Below, in pieces: positions 14,427 to 40,117 of a DNA stretch of 64,000 nt (position 1 is its first letter; every line of letters starts with the position of its first letter). A program made the position numbers and the translations under genes. The stretch is from Lota lota (Eukaryota > Chordata > Actinopteri > Gadiformes > Lotidae): contig JACYXH010000363.1 in assembly GCA_026745465.1 (NCBI GenBank), positions 3,738,001 through 3,802,000 on the forward strand, given 5' to 3'. A model generated the notes under the pieces. The model had not been told where the DNA came from, did not search any database, and worked only from the letters and a program-made list of their open reading frames with translations.

Positions 14427-17400
14427 ATGGATACGCTGTCCAGTCACAGTTCTCACCTTCTTCAGCAACTACAGGAGCAAAGGATCCAGGGTCTGCTCTG
14501 TGACTGCATGCTTGTGGTCAAAGGTGTCTGCTTCAAAGCTCACAAAAATGTCTTGGCTGCCTTCAGTTCTTATTTCAGGTGGCTTTGGGTTATTTTTTTA
14601 TAAATATTATACATTGATAACATATTTTAAACCTAAATTATAACGATTACTTAATATTTCTAGGTCATTGTTCCAAAACTCCCCCAGTCAGAAGAATGAT
14701 GTGTTTCACTTGGTTATTCAAGATGTCAGTGGCATCGGACAAGTTCTGGACTATATGTACACCTCCCATCTGGACATCAACCAGGATAACGTCCAGGCTC
14801 TTCTGGACATTGCCCAGTGTTTACAGGTCCCAAACCTCCAGAGCATGTGCAATGCTTTCCTCAAGCCATGTCCTCCACCAGCAGATACCACGTCATTCTC
14901 TCTCCTAAACTCTGAACATGACTGCCTCTTGGGAGGGGGGCTACCCCATCACATAGACCTCCACTGCCCTACATCTGAAGCTCAAAGATGCAACAACAAC
15001 TCAGACCCTAAAAGGCTGCACCTTCTGGCGCGCCAAAGCAGCTCAAACTGTGATAGCACACAGGCTCCTGTGGAGAAGCAGTTGGTCCATGGCTACAAAC
15101 TACGCAACTTCTATAGCAAGCAGTACTTTAAAGAGAGTGCAGCACAGAACAACCAAGAGTCAAATCAAGGCCCGAGCCCGTTGTTGGACGTGGGAGATCA
15201 GCAACAGCAGAGTCAACCACTTGTGATCAACCAAGGCACCCAGAGTCTCACCCCTGTGTGCTCCACTAGCACGGCCCATCAAAGCCCTTCATGCGCGGGC
15301 CCGATGGTGGAAAAGAAAACCGCAGACACATCGTTACCATCCACAGCACCGTTGGCTGCAGCCCCCAGTTCAGCCCTCGAATCGGCAGACTCTTCGCTCA
15401 ACAAGTTGGTGCGCCCCAAGAAGACCCTGTACCTGAAGAAGTACAACTACCTGCGGTCCCAGAAGGCCTTGGAAGAGATGTATGCTGAGTCGCTCAGCGA
15501 GCCAGTGCTGTGCTTTCCCAGTAGAGAGATCCACCAGGAGGAGCCTCCCACTCAGAGCCAAGAGCCAGAGGTTCCTGCCACAGGTGCCCCATCACGGGAG
15601 ACAGAGGAGCTTCAGGAGGCAGTGCCCGAGACCCAGCTACCCAGTCCCCCCCCTGCGGACCACGAGGAAGACGACCCAAAGAAGACCTCTGACCCCCAGA
15701 AGCAGACGGGACACAAGCAGTACTGCTGCACCGTGTGTGGAAAGATCTTCAAACACCCAAGCAATCTGGAGCTTCACAAACGCTCTCATACCGGTATTTA
15801 TACTCCATACACAATGCATTAATTTCACATTTTGTGGAAATCAATGTATTGTATATGTATACTTCATACACAATGCATTGAGGTCTACATAATGTTACAA
15901 AAGATGGAAAAACACAAAGAATAGTTATTTCTTTTATTTACTTCACACATTTTTCCTCTCCAGGTGAAAAGCCCTTTCAGTGTAACATTTGCGGCAAAAA
16001 CTTTTCACAGGTAACGTCGGGACGCTGCATTCTTCTATGTACTGTTAAGTATTTGTTTACTTTCCATTTGGAACCCTCGCAGAACACAGACTACTGCTCT
16101 CCTTTCCCCTTTAAATTCAGGCTGGAAACTTACAGACACACTTGCGCCGGCATTCTGGAGAGAAACCATACATCTGTGAGCTATGCGGGAAGAGGTAGGC
16201 TAACTGACATGTGGTTTGATAAGATGTTGCATTGGTGCATTGTCAAGGATCATCAATTACATGCATAGTACTTAAACCTCTGTCTTCTGAATCCCAGCTT
16301 TGCTGCAGCAGGAGATGTCCAGCGACATATTGTGGTCCACACCGGCCAGAAGCCACACCTGTGCGATATATGTGGGAGAGGTAGGTAAACATTTATTTTT
16401 GCATAAGCATATTAATTCAAACACAAATCAATTTTCTTAAGCATAGACACAGAGGCCAAAACTATAACACTCAAGACACAATGTTTTATATACGTTTTTT
16501 ACCCACAGTCATTTTACTTGACACTAAGTTTTTGATATCACTGCTGTATTTACAAAACCAAACCAAATCGAAATCAACAAAGGCAACACAACCCTGACTG
16601 TAGTTTTACCTCACTGACCTTTTCTTTACTTTATTTACCAGGTTTCAGCAACTTCAGCAATCTCAAAGACCACAAAAAGACCCACGCCACAGACAAGACG
16701 TTCACCTGTGACCAGTGTGGAAAGTCTTTCAACATGCAGAGGAAGCTGCTGAAGCACAAGGTGCGCCACGCTGGGGACAAAACGCACCACTGTGACACCT
16801 GCGGTAAGGAGCTTCTTGTCTTCATGTTTGGGAAGGTAATTTAGATTCTGCTCTTGCAGGATCACACAACAACAAGTGCCCATCCGTGCGAGATAAAAAA
16901 GACACAAGATGTCTGCGAGGAGGAAGCCTGTGGTTCTGGGAACTGAGGTCAGCAGAACCACCATCCAAACCCAGCTTTGCCGGATGGAAACGCTACTGTC
17001 TTTATATATTATAAACAATATATTAAAGTGCCAATCTCGAAGATCGCTAAAGATTGTCATTTAAATAGGTGTCAGTTAAGGCACTATCTATCGCTCAATG
17101 AGGTAACACAATGGTGATGTAGCCTATGGCCCACTGATGAAAGCCCTTGCATTTGCAGTATTGTGAATGTAACGAACTTGGTGAGGGTGTCACAATTCCC
17201 GCCATGCAATCAAATCACAGGTGGTGATGCGGTTTTCATCTCCCAGCAGTGGTTGTTCCGTCAGAGAGGCTATGGCGGAGCTAGAGCAACAGAAGCGCTG
17301 AGAACAGAGATCTTTGAGATTTGAACAAATTATACATAAAAATATATATATATGCCTAACACTAAATACAATAACCTGAGTTTTTGTGTCTTAAGAGGAA

Positions 17401-18894
17401 TCGCCATGCAGAGTAGGGCTAGAGTTCTCCACAGCTTGATTTGTTATTATTCGTTTGTTCCTATAATTAATTAATTAAAAAGGTTAATGTCATTGTTCCC
17501 ATCATTATATCATACCTTTTCTCCCAAAATAGCCTAACTAAATGTAGGTTTACCTTTTGTAACCCCTCAAACATAAAACACACTACAACCTGTCTGGGGC
17601 ATAATATCTACTGAACTTGGTTTGCCCAATAGGCTAGATTATGTGATTTACAGTTCTGATCCTAACTGATATGTGTCCTGATGTAATACATAGAAACATC
17701 GTCCAAATGCAAGACGCAGCTTGAGATTTAATGTATGTCTGTCAGTCCAATGTCTAAGACAGCCAAACAAAGAGAAAATAAAATAAGAGAAACTTGAACA
17801 AATCTATGAAATATTTCAGCTCACCACTCGCAAATAAAATAAAATAAACAACACACGTCATGTTACAACTTGGAAATAGGGACAGCGTGGTTGGGGTGGT
17901 TCTCAAGGGGTCGGCCCTCCGGTGCGTGCACTGTTGAAACACTGGTAGTTGCACTCTCGCACATTTCAGTCCTCTCACGGATGAGTGACAATGAAGAAAT
18001 ACATATGTAAATATTCCCACTTCACTTATGTCCCACTCTAAATCTGGGTTTTTGGTTTGTTGTAAATGGTATACAAATGGATCCATCTACTAGCGTTTGC
18101 TGGATATTTACAAATAATGTCTCTATATACTCTTCACAATGTTCCTTAAAATGTAACCAAGGATACATGTCCGTGTAGGGAAGTCTTTCATCGGCTCGGG
18201 GGACCTGCGGCGCCACATGCGTTCCCACACTGGGGAGAGACCCTACGTCTGCGATGCGTGCGGCAAGAGTTTCACCCGCTCTGCACTGGTGAGAAGACAC
18301 AGCCACATGCACTGCAAGGGGGCCCGAGAGACCAGCCCCGAATCCGAAACCCTGGAGGGGTCCTGCACCTCCGACGCATCCAGCAGCACACTGTCCAAAC
18401 CCCCAGCACCTCCGTCTTCCGCAGGTCAGCCCTTTTCCAGCCTAATGACCCACGCAGGGGGAGAGAAGTCCTCAGCTCCGCATCAATCCAGAGATTTAGG
18501 GACTCCATCTCCCAGCGGGCACCTCCACTCTGCCTCCACCTCCACTTGCCTCCCTGAGCTGCGCTCTCTCATCCCACACCACCTCCTCACCTCCAGCCAC
18601 ACGGAGAAGTGTCCACCGCCGCCCCCTGGCGCAGACCACCTGGCCAAACAAGTCCTGCCGCAGGAGGCCCTCTATGGCCCCTACGTGGAAGGTGGCGTGG
18701 TGGCGATGGAGGAGGGTGGAGGTATAGTAGGGAGGGCCTACCTCCATCCAACAGACAGTCACTGTCCGCTCACAGCATCAACAAAGGCTGCTAGCGGCTC
18801 CTATAGGGCAGGTGAGGGTCAGTTAATCTCCAGCGTCACCTTATGGGGCCTGGCTATGAAGACTCTGCAGAATGACAATGACATGGAGCCGTGA
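14427..18894 (+). CDS. zbtb49: BTB/POZ zinc-finger transcription factor ZBTB49
   Basis: ZBTB49 is a nuclear BTB/POZ C2H2 zinc-finger factor linked to cell-cycle arrest (p21 activation) in mammals. Seven coding exons: 14427-14578, 14664-15793, 15964-16010, 16121-16194, 16298-16380, 16642-16803 and 18179-18894 (stop TGA); phases close to 787 aa (human 765). The BTB domain covers roughly residues 15-120 ([20 protein letters not shown], then [16 protein letters not shown]). A low-complexity linker contains the conserved [11 protein letters not shown]. Seven C2H2 fingers follow from about residue 404 to 595, starting [20 protein letters not shown] and ending [17 protein letters not shown], with TGEKP-type linkers, weaker (ATDK, AGDK) around finger 5. 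The C-terminal tail [17 protein letters not shown] is strongly conserved with human. The finger array is split over five small exons, as in the mammalian gene. Its first coding exon lies 974 bp from lyar. Confidence 0.97.
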
Positions 18895-19071
18895 AGGACT
18901 GGAGCATGTTCTAAAGAGCACAGAATACAATGAATACACAGAATACACCGTACAGGACATCTGCTGTTCTCCACTTATAGGCCGGATCCAACACAATGTA
19001 TGCACTTGAGACTATTGAGGACTATTGTAAGACCTCGATTGAACATGTGGCACTGTTTAGGGATGAAACTA

Positions 19072-19091
19072 AATAAATCTATTCTAATAAA
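19072..19091 (+). terminator. Candidate zbtb49 polyadenylation signals
   Basis: Two canonical AATAAA hexamers, about 19072 and 19086-19091, lie 180-200 bp after the zbtb49 stop codon in AT-rich sequence. They would give a short 3' UTR. No cDNA evidence is available here. Confidence 0.5.
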
Positions 19092-21238
19092 TGTAATCCT
19101 AAATTAAACAATAAGACAACAAGTGATTCCCTACATTTATAAATGGAGGATTCCAGATTAAAAAATAATTAACTACCACTATTTATGTATTTACCACTGT
19201 TTGATTTAAACACCACATCAATGTTATATATTGCTCAGGTAATTTGTATACAATCACTATGCTTGGTTATCAATACAATTATCTAAAATAGATTTCAGTG
19301 TTTTATTTGTAATAGACTATTTACAAAATGTATTATATACAAGACAGTACTGTTGGTAGCCTCTACACTTACTGCTTTTAAACCCTAGCGGGAAATCTTA
19401 TTTATGCACACTTATTTATGCTGTCAGTTATCCTACAGGGGGGGCTACAATGTAGGATGTAAAAATTTTAAGACATGTCTAATAAAGTAGAGTATTGTGA
19501 GATGTGGATTTATACTACACTGTAGTGGAAGCTCCCAGTTCACGAGTGCTTTTGAAATGTTATATTTCCAGGTCAATGAGAACAAATGGACTCTTGGCAA
19601 GATAACTAGCTAATTATTGACCTTCGTGGTCACAACATCCAAGATGGTATTTTCTGTCAATGGATTAGTTGCCTAGCAACTCTGTTTTTCTAGTATTCCT
19701 TTCTTCTCTTCCAGTGTTTAATCTTACTTGTGATGTAAGAGAGGAGGATTGTGGGTAGAAGAGCCTGTGTATCTGTTTTCTTTACAACAGACATGATTCA
19801 ATATGGAGTGTGTTTTCAAATATGACATTTTATTCCAATGTTCCAATGCTGATTCCAAAATGAATGCAAGTCCATACTAAGCTAAAGGAAGCCAAATGAA
19901 GAGAGGCAGTTCTCAGAGAGAACCCCCAGTCATCCAGAGATGCGTCTCTGTTGTGAGTGCACTAAGTAAGTGAAGCAGCACATATTCCTCTTGAATTGTG
20001 ACAAGCTCAGATGAACCCCCAGGGCAGACCCCTGTACATACTGAAGTGATTTCTAGCATGCTGGAGTGCTATGGGGGTGCTCAGAGAAAGCTGGAATAAG
20101 TTGTTTATAGTAAAAAGGCTTCTGGTTTGCTCCCTACTGGCATTGCAACCAGCCAAACATAATTAACCTCATAATGGAAGAGCATGCTGTGATATACATG
20201 CCATTCAATTAGTTCCTTAAATGAGTTGCATTAACCTGCAACTAATTCAACTGCATTTCGGCATTTAGTGCATCCTTGACGAGCCAATTGGTGCACGAAG
20301 TGTGCATTTTGAGAGCTTTTTTACATTTATACAGATTTCCTCTGAGATGCTTGGAAGAAAAAAACCATGAGAATTTTTTTTATAGCATTGTCAAATGAAG
20401 CACCAACGTACTACACGTTCTATCTATCAGGATGAATGGCTCTACGCTTTAAAGTTGTATCCTCTTTTTCCCGTGACCCTCAATCCCTCTGATCCCTTTG
20501 TCTCCTCCTCCCCCCTCTCTTCTGCCACTCTCCATCATACTGAAGTTAATCCGAATTATATACGCTGCCTAACTGCTGCAGAATGGGGAGTGCTAGGGCT
20601 CATGCTTTCTTAAACCAGAACAATTTCCCAATGGATTCTTTTCGTTTCAATTTCTAATCACGTTGCATTGGTTCTTTATGCCATCAAAGGCTTGTGCAAA
20701 AGGTTTCATTAACTGACTGAAATATATGATTTAATCCAAAACGCCTCCTGTGACATGTCACTGCTGCTGATGAGGAGAATAACGTGACAAAGCACATAGG
20801 CTTACAATTTCATGTTGTGTTTTTCTTTTACTTGGAGGAAAAAGTAGAGCATTTGGTAATCTTTATAGTTTACTCCACTGCTACATGTTTAACAAATACA
20901 TTCTAATTCATAGTGGAGTGTTGTTACTTTCATTCATCTTTCAAGATAACCCAGTATCTATTACAGTACTCCAAAATGTCCAAGAGCCACTCTGGAGACC
21001 CTGCCACTATACAGATGTACTCCTTACAATCTCCAAGTGAGCAGTAATTGCTGTGAGAATTGTGGCATGTCTCACTGTTGGATGAAACAGATAAGTGGCT
21101 GACCCAGTCTGTGTTGTAATTCCTGACTGTGCAGCAATATAGAAGCTTAGACCAGGGGAGGGGAATCGTTGAGAGATTGTTAGCGTTGGGCTGCTGCCCG
21201 CTTCCTAAATTCCTGGCTGTTGAGGAGGGCACCGAATG

Positions 21239-21308
<70 letters not shown>

Positions 21309-22931
21309 GCTGTTGCAGCCATCGGTACAACAGATCAACATAAAAAATAACCTTCCGCACCCAATCACTATACACATACTAGCAACAATACATACAAACT
21401 TATGGCATATAACTTATTGGACATACATTGGAAATATACTAAGGGGAAGGAAGCAGGAGAGAACATTGGTTACCACCTGACCCCAAATGTCACTGCATTC
21501 TTTGTGCACACTATTCGAGAGAATACAAATCATATTTGTGTCGATTAAAATGCTTAAACAAGTTACAAATCCCATTCCAACTAAGTGGAGACAAGAGATT
21601 GCCCTGGGTTTGTTGTGATGAAAAATCAGCCAATCACATCAATAGGTTTCCTAATCGCACGGACAGAGCCCTTCAGGCTGCGTGTTGGGAGGAGAGAGCG
21701 AAAGGGAGAGACAGAGGGAGGAGGGGGTGGGCAAAAGCAACCAAACGATGGAGGATGATGTTGTGAAATTAGCCACGCTGTCAGAGCGGTTAGCTTCTCT
21801 TTCTCTCTTGCATGAGCCGATATATAAATAAAGAATTGCCTAATAATAACAGCAGCTACTCGAGCTCTCCAAACCCATTGTGCCTTGAGATGGTTATTAC
21901 ACAATACGTGCAGTTTGTCATTTTACTTATGTTTCCATTAGATAAACGTTAGGGGTGTTGCTGGTTTGAAAGACTATAGTTCCAAACGCAGAGCGTTTTG
22001 GTTACAGATTGATAAAAAAGCCTTTGAATCTATTCTTCTTGAGTTGTATGGAGTTACCTTTTCCGCAGAAAGTGATGACTATAACATGGAAACAGGCATT
22101 ATTAGAAGGAATTCCCATTATATGGTGTGATTTTATTAGAAATAATAGTGTTGTTACAGATTAAAACAAATAAAAAAACAGGCCTACATCATTAAAAATA
22201 CTTAGTCTTTCAATTGAAACATTTAGGTTAAAATTGTACTTGAGTCAGCGTGGCAATACACATGTTTATTGTCGTTTATTGTCATTTTGAAAGCAAACTG
22301 ATATTCAATCGCAAAAAATAAAATAAGAAATGGGAGTAGATCGGCACTCTTCGTAGAGCCAATCACCGAACGTCGTCCTGGCATGTTTCCATGTGGAACC
22401 TAGGCTGAGAGAGGGTCCTTAATGTTAGCGTTTTGCTGGTCTACTGCAGTGCAATTTCCGGTCCATTACTTCCTATGAACTGGCAAAAAAAAAGCCCTCA
22501 AAGAAAACTAAATAAATTCTTTCATGTCACGCTTACAGTCCTCGGAGTGAGAATAATAAGAACATGACAACAATAAAAACAACGTCATGTAGAATAAATA
22601 TTGGGTTTTGAAGAATAATTTGACAAAGCAATATCTGAAACATGCAACGGAAACTGATACCCCGAATTCTCTCCCTTTTTCTCACCTCTTGCCGCAACCC
22701 AATCTAACTGAAAGTCCCGCCCTTTCTGTCTTCAATAACGCTGATTTGGAGCATCCCGTTCTAGGCGTTCCGTTGTGAGACGAGAACGCCTGGGACCGTG
22801 CCGAGATTATGTGGACGGGACTCTGTGTTTTCCGTATGGAGGAGTAATTAGGAGAGACAGTCCAGTGGAGGAAAGGACGGACACCAATTGACGTTGGGTT
22901 GCTTAAATTTGTATTTAAATCTGGACGTGAA
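19092..22931. other. Interval between zbtb49 and synpr, without recognised gene
   Basis: This 3.8-kb stretch contains the (CA)n tract at 21241-21307 and otherwise non-repetitive AT-rich DNA. It is the junction between the human 4p16-type and 3p14-type synteny blocks. Short frames such as 20395-20613 and 21536-21766 show no family similarity. The last few hundred bases before 22932 should hold the first synpr promoter and 5' UTR, including an 8-bp inverted repeat (22763-22770 with 22784-22791). Confidence 0.5.
21241..21307. repeat. (CA)~33 microsatellite
   Basis: Uninterrupted CA dinucleotides in the zbtb49-synpr interval. Frames through it encode only His-Thr or Cys-Val runs. Confidence 0.97.
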
Positions 22932-34111
<11,180 letters not shown>

Positions 34112-34585
34112 GTACACCTCTATACTTCAGCTGACAAAAACTCTGTACAATAATCTAAAGGTTATTCAGCGTAAGAGTTAAAAAAGAAAAAGGAAGAGTA
34201 CTAATCTAAATAATGCAGACCCTTCAATTTGGTTAATCCATTTCTGATGGGACTGTGTTGAATAAGAGAAAAGCGTTAGTTTTCAGTTGTTGAGAAGCTA
34301 ATTGTTGTAGTGTTTGTTGAAATGTGTTTTAATCTATCTTTCAGTGCTTGGTACGTTGTCACCTTAATTTTTTGATAATATTTAATAACATGTGTTGACC
34401 ACATGCATGACATGTTGGCGATAGTGTACTCGCTCATTGCAAGGAAAGAAAAGACAGCAATGTGTCACTAAACTCAACACATTTAAACAGATATTCTAAA
34501 GTGGATTTTAAGTCATATTTTGTCTTCTACTTCAAGAAATCCTTAAAATGTTAATTTCCTATTCATCCATAACACAAACTATATA

Positions 34586-34799
34586 ATGAAATGCTACTTG
34601 TCCAGAGATAATTAACCTGTAGTTACAGATACTTCCAGTTACAGAAACAAGAGCTTAAATCTATGCTGTTCTGTTTAAGTCTAGCCATAAGTAGAGCCAA
34701 GCGGCAAAGTCTACAAGTTAGGCTGAACCAAAGCATAGTCCTCACTATAATAAGCCTTTACTTTTTGTATTTAATTATGAAATGCTACTTGTCCAGAGA
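34586..34799 (+). repeat. 168-bp duplicated segment, copy 2, bracketed by a 23-bp direct repeat
   Basis: The block 34609-34776 is a near-exact copy (167/168) of 28395-28562. It is framed by two identical 23-bp sequences, 34586-34608 and 34777-34799. It lies 0.5 kb after the synpr stop codon, within the 3' UTR if the polyadenylation signal at 35191 is used. The bracketing repeat shows this is the derived copy and 28395-28562 is nearer to the source, or both derive from a third locus. Confidence 0.9.
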
Positions 34800-35190
34800 G
34801 CAAACTTAAAACATTAAGTTCAGCCAATAAAGGCTTGATTGACAAATTATAATATGAGCTCCATGCATAACAATTATGTGTATATATTGTGGCATCCTGT
34901 GTACTTTATTTATTTGGGTTTGACCAACTTTTAGACTTTGCAATTAATTGGTTTGTTGCATGTTTTTATTTCAACAATAACGTGTAACCTTGTTTTTTGA
35001 CTTCCTTTAAGCATGTGGCTGGCATCCAAGGATATAAAAAAAGAGAATTATGATTAAAAAGGATTTCATGGATTGGTATTTAAGGCTTTTCTCTAAGCGT
35101 ATAACAGGACTATGTGGACATGTCGATTTAATGGCATTTCTAACAACTAGCCTACTGTGTGGATAATATTGTAGTGTTTTGACTCATGCC

Positions 35191-35196
35191 AATAAA
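35191..35196 (+). terminator. Candidate synpr polyadenylation signal
   Basis: A canonical AATAAA about 1.08 kb after the synpr stop codon; another lies at 34826-34831. Use of the distal site would place the 168-bp insertion in the 3' UTR. Confidence 0.4.
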
Positions 35197-35199
35197 GAA

Positions 35200-36090
35200 A
35201 ACAAACCCTTTTTCATGGGTCTTAAACACAAGAGCAAACTACATATTTGTCAAATTGTCAACTTCATATTATATTAATTTTATACAACATAGTTGCTCAC
35301 TTTCTTGGTTCCCTGAATGTTATTCATCTAATAGTAGTCTTATTAAGGACGTAGACATTGCATATTGTGGAAAGAACCCTATAATCTGAATTTTCAGTCA
35401 GGATTGAAATTACTTCACATTACTGGTGTGATGAAGCCCTCTTGTGGTTAAAATGTAAGACTACTGTTTGGAGCCCAAATGCGATGGGGTTTTAACTACT
35501 TTTGCTACTTTCTTATTTAGTTTTCACGTAAAGGTTGCCAAGGAGGGAATGCCGAATCGGATAGCCTAAAGAAACACAAAATTACCCAACCCATTTGTGG
35601 CAGGTTTTATTTTAAGCTAGTAGCAAAAGCAGCGGAACTCGGAAAAGTTACGCAATAATTTGCAAGTCGAAATCTCAGAGTTTAATCTTCCGAGTTGTCT
35701 TGAACTTATCTTTTCAGTGCTTGGAAATATTTTAGGTCCTACTGAAGAATGGCTGACATTAGTACATCAACAGCAAATTAACTTTCAGAGTACCTTGTCT
35801 ACCTCCAGCGCATCACTCCATTGCAAAACATAAGCAGTCATGACGTCACGTTGCTGTGTTTTTCATCCAGGTCTGCAGCAAACTCAATTTGTAACTTATT
35901 CTTGGTTTTGGTACTTCTTGTACACAATATTTCTTTTACTATTTGTAAGTTTAAAAAAAGTATACAAAATTGATGTAGAATGGATTGCAAAAATATGAAT
36001 GACTATTCCCTCGTCAATTGGTAGCTTTAATCAAATATACAAAAATAATCACGTAATAACAAAACAAGTTATACAAATTCAGAAAAACAA
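35200..36090. other. Convergent interval between synpr and thoc7
   Basis: About 0.9 kb without recognised exons between two tail-to-tail genes. A minus-strand ATTAAA at 36026-36031 could serve thoc7. Nothing resembling SNTN or C3orf49, which occupy this position in human, is visible between 34112 and 36090. Confidence 0.5.
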
Positions 36091-38144
<2,054 letters not shown>

Positions 38145-38300
38145 GTCTCCTCGCATCAAATCAAACTTTATTAAACCGGAAACTAACAAAGCGCTCCACC
38201 TCTAAAAGGGACAGTAGTGATTGGCCGGTGGGAAGCGTGTTCCTTTTTAACCTGACAGCAAAGGTGGTGCTTCTGATTATCTGCTTGTCGGATATGAATA
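38145..38300. promoter_or_regulatory. thoc7 promoter, possibly bidirectional with atxn7
   Basis: Just upstream of the thoc7 ATG lie an ETS-like ACCGGAAAC (about 38175) and an inverted CCAAT box (GATTGG, about 38219-38224), 76 bp from the start codon. In human, THOC7 and ATXN7 are head-to-head with overlapping first-exon regions, so plus-strand transcription towards atxn7 could start here too. Confidence 0.5.
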
Positions 38301-40033
38301 TACGTTGGCGTTAATGACTTTATTTTCATTTTCATTTTATAATTAAAGGCCAGGTCGTGTATGTGTCAGCAGTTATTGATAACATGCGTTGTAGTGGAAC
38401 GGTGACGTTAGTCCCCCAGAATGCAGTCTGGTAAACAGACATGGAAGCACCTGGTGAAGACCTCCACAGCCAGCAGTGAACACTGCATTCGCTCTTTTTC
38501 ACGATCTTCCTTCTTCTTTACTTCATACATCCAGCAGATTTCCCTCAGTCCGAAGTCACGCTTGCATATACAGCGTGTATAGCCTTGGTAAGACTAAAGT
38601 GGTTGTTAGTCGAAGACGGTTAGCAATGACTTCTGCTGTGTTGCCAAGCTTTTGCCAGCTTTATTGCTAAGGCTAGTCATGGCTGGCCACAAGCTTGAGC
38701 TAGCGAGCTAATTTAGCCACTCCTCTCAAGGAGTACTTGTAGGAGACCTGGTAATGTCTTGGCCAGACTAGAAGGAGCCTTGATTCATGTCATTGTGCTT
38801 TATGTAAATGTATGCTTTCAATGATTTCTAATTGCATCAATCGATCTACATTTCGATACGATGTACTGTTTTCCTCACAACGTCGTGGTGTATGGGTGGC
38901 GACAGTAATGGCAATGGAACTTTTACTGTTTATGGTAGGTTAACAACTGCTGAATAGTTCATGTTTGTAGTTTCTGTCAAGCAGTGTATTTGGTTTCCAA
39001 GTGCTTGTGGTGAAGTTGACTTACTCTTCATTAGTAATATAGTCATATAGTAAATTAGAACAATGTATGTCAGCCACATTGACTCGCGAATTTGGAAGAC
39101 CATGACACATGTATTGTTGACACTATTTTGCAGTGATTGTGTACTCATATTTTGAAGTGAACTTTAAACTCGATGTTTACTCTTAATTATTAGAACATGC
39201 GTTTGAGTATGCGTATTCCTCTGTCTAACAGATGACATAACTAAAATTACATTAATTTGTATCTAGTAGCAGTGAGAAAATCACTATAGCATGATTCAAA
39301 TATAATGAGCACACAAGTGATCATGTATGTAGTGTTTTAATCGAGTTTCAATCTACTTCATCCTAACTTGTATACATTTCTTTTGTTATGGGTATTGGGC
39401 CTGTCTGGCAAAGGCATTGACTCAGAACTAAGCCCATAGTTTGGTAAGTATTCTGTTGTTGTTGAAAATTATTTTAAATATGCGATTGAGCTCAAGATTT
39501 TCACTTAATTGTTGCTAAGTGTAAAGCAAGTCGAGGCCAATTATTTCTGATATGTAAATGAGCTTGGATATCTAAATGCACATTGATTTGGTTACATACA
39601 TTCATAGTGGACCTTCCTGTGTTTTCCATTTACTGTGAGGAAAGAATGTCTATACTTGGCATATATAAGATAGTAATACAGAAATGTGAATCATTGGGAA
39701 CCTGTACCCTAAAAACAAAACAAGAACATGTATATTGAATAATAAAGACGTGTATTGCTGGTTCAATTTCAAATCTCATCAATGGATTAGTTTGAGGCAA
39801 AGAAATTGTCAAACCAAGGTAAGAGTTTATTGGATTACTCTGCAGTGCCACGTAACTCCTTAAGTAGTGAGCAGAGCTCCTCAAGATACAAAAGGGGTAA
39901 TGCATTGTTATCTTTTTGACAGGCACTTCTATAATTCCCTAACCAATAATTAGTTCCCATCAACTAGCCACAAAATGACAAATAAACAATTAATCGGATC
40001 AACAATTTCTAATCGGAACTATTTCCTTTTCAG

Positions 40034-40117
40034 CTCTTGTGGAAGGCAACAATCACCAAAACTGATGACGATCGACTAGTTTAATTAAGACGGAGAATAT
40101 TTTTCACGTTTGACACG
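40034..40117 (+). other. Candidate noncoding 5' UTR exon of atxn7
   Basis: An 84-bp segment sits between a good acceptor (TTCCTTTTCAG, ending 40033) and a strong donor (CACG then GTAAGA at 40118). It contains stops in all frames, so it could only be untranslated. Its place between the thoc7 promoter and the atxn7 coding start fits a 5' UTR exon, but there is no expression evidence. Confidence 0.3.
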
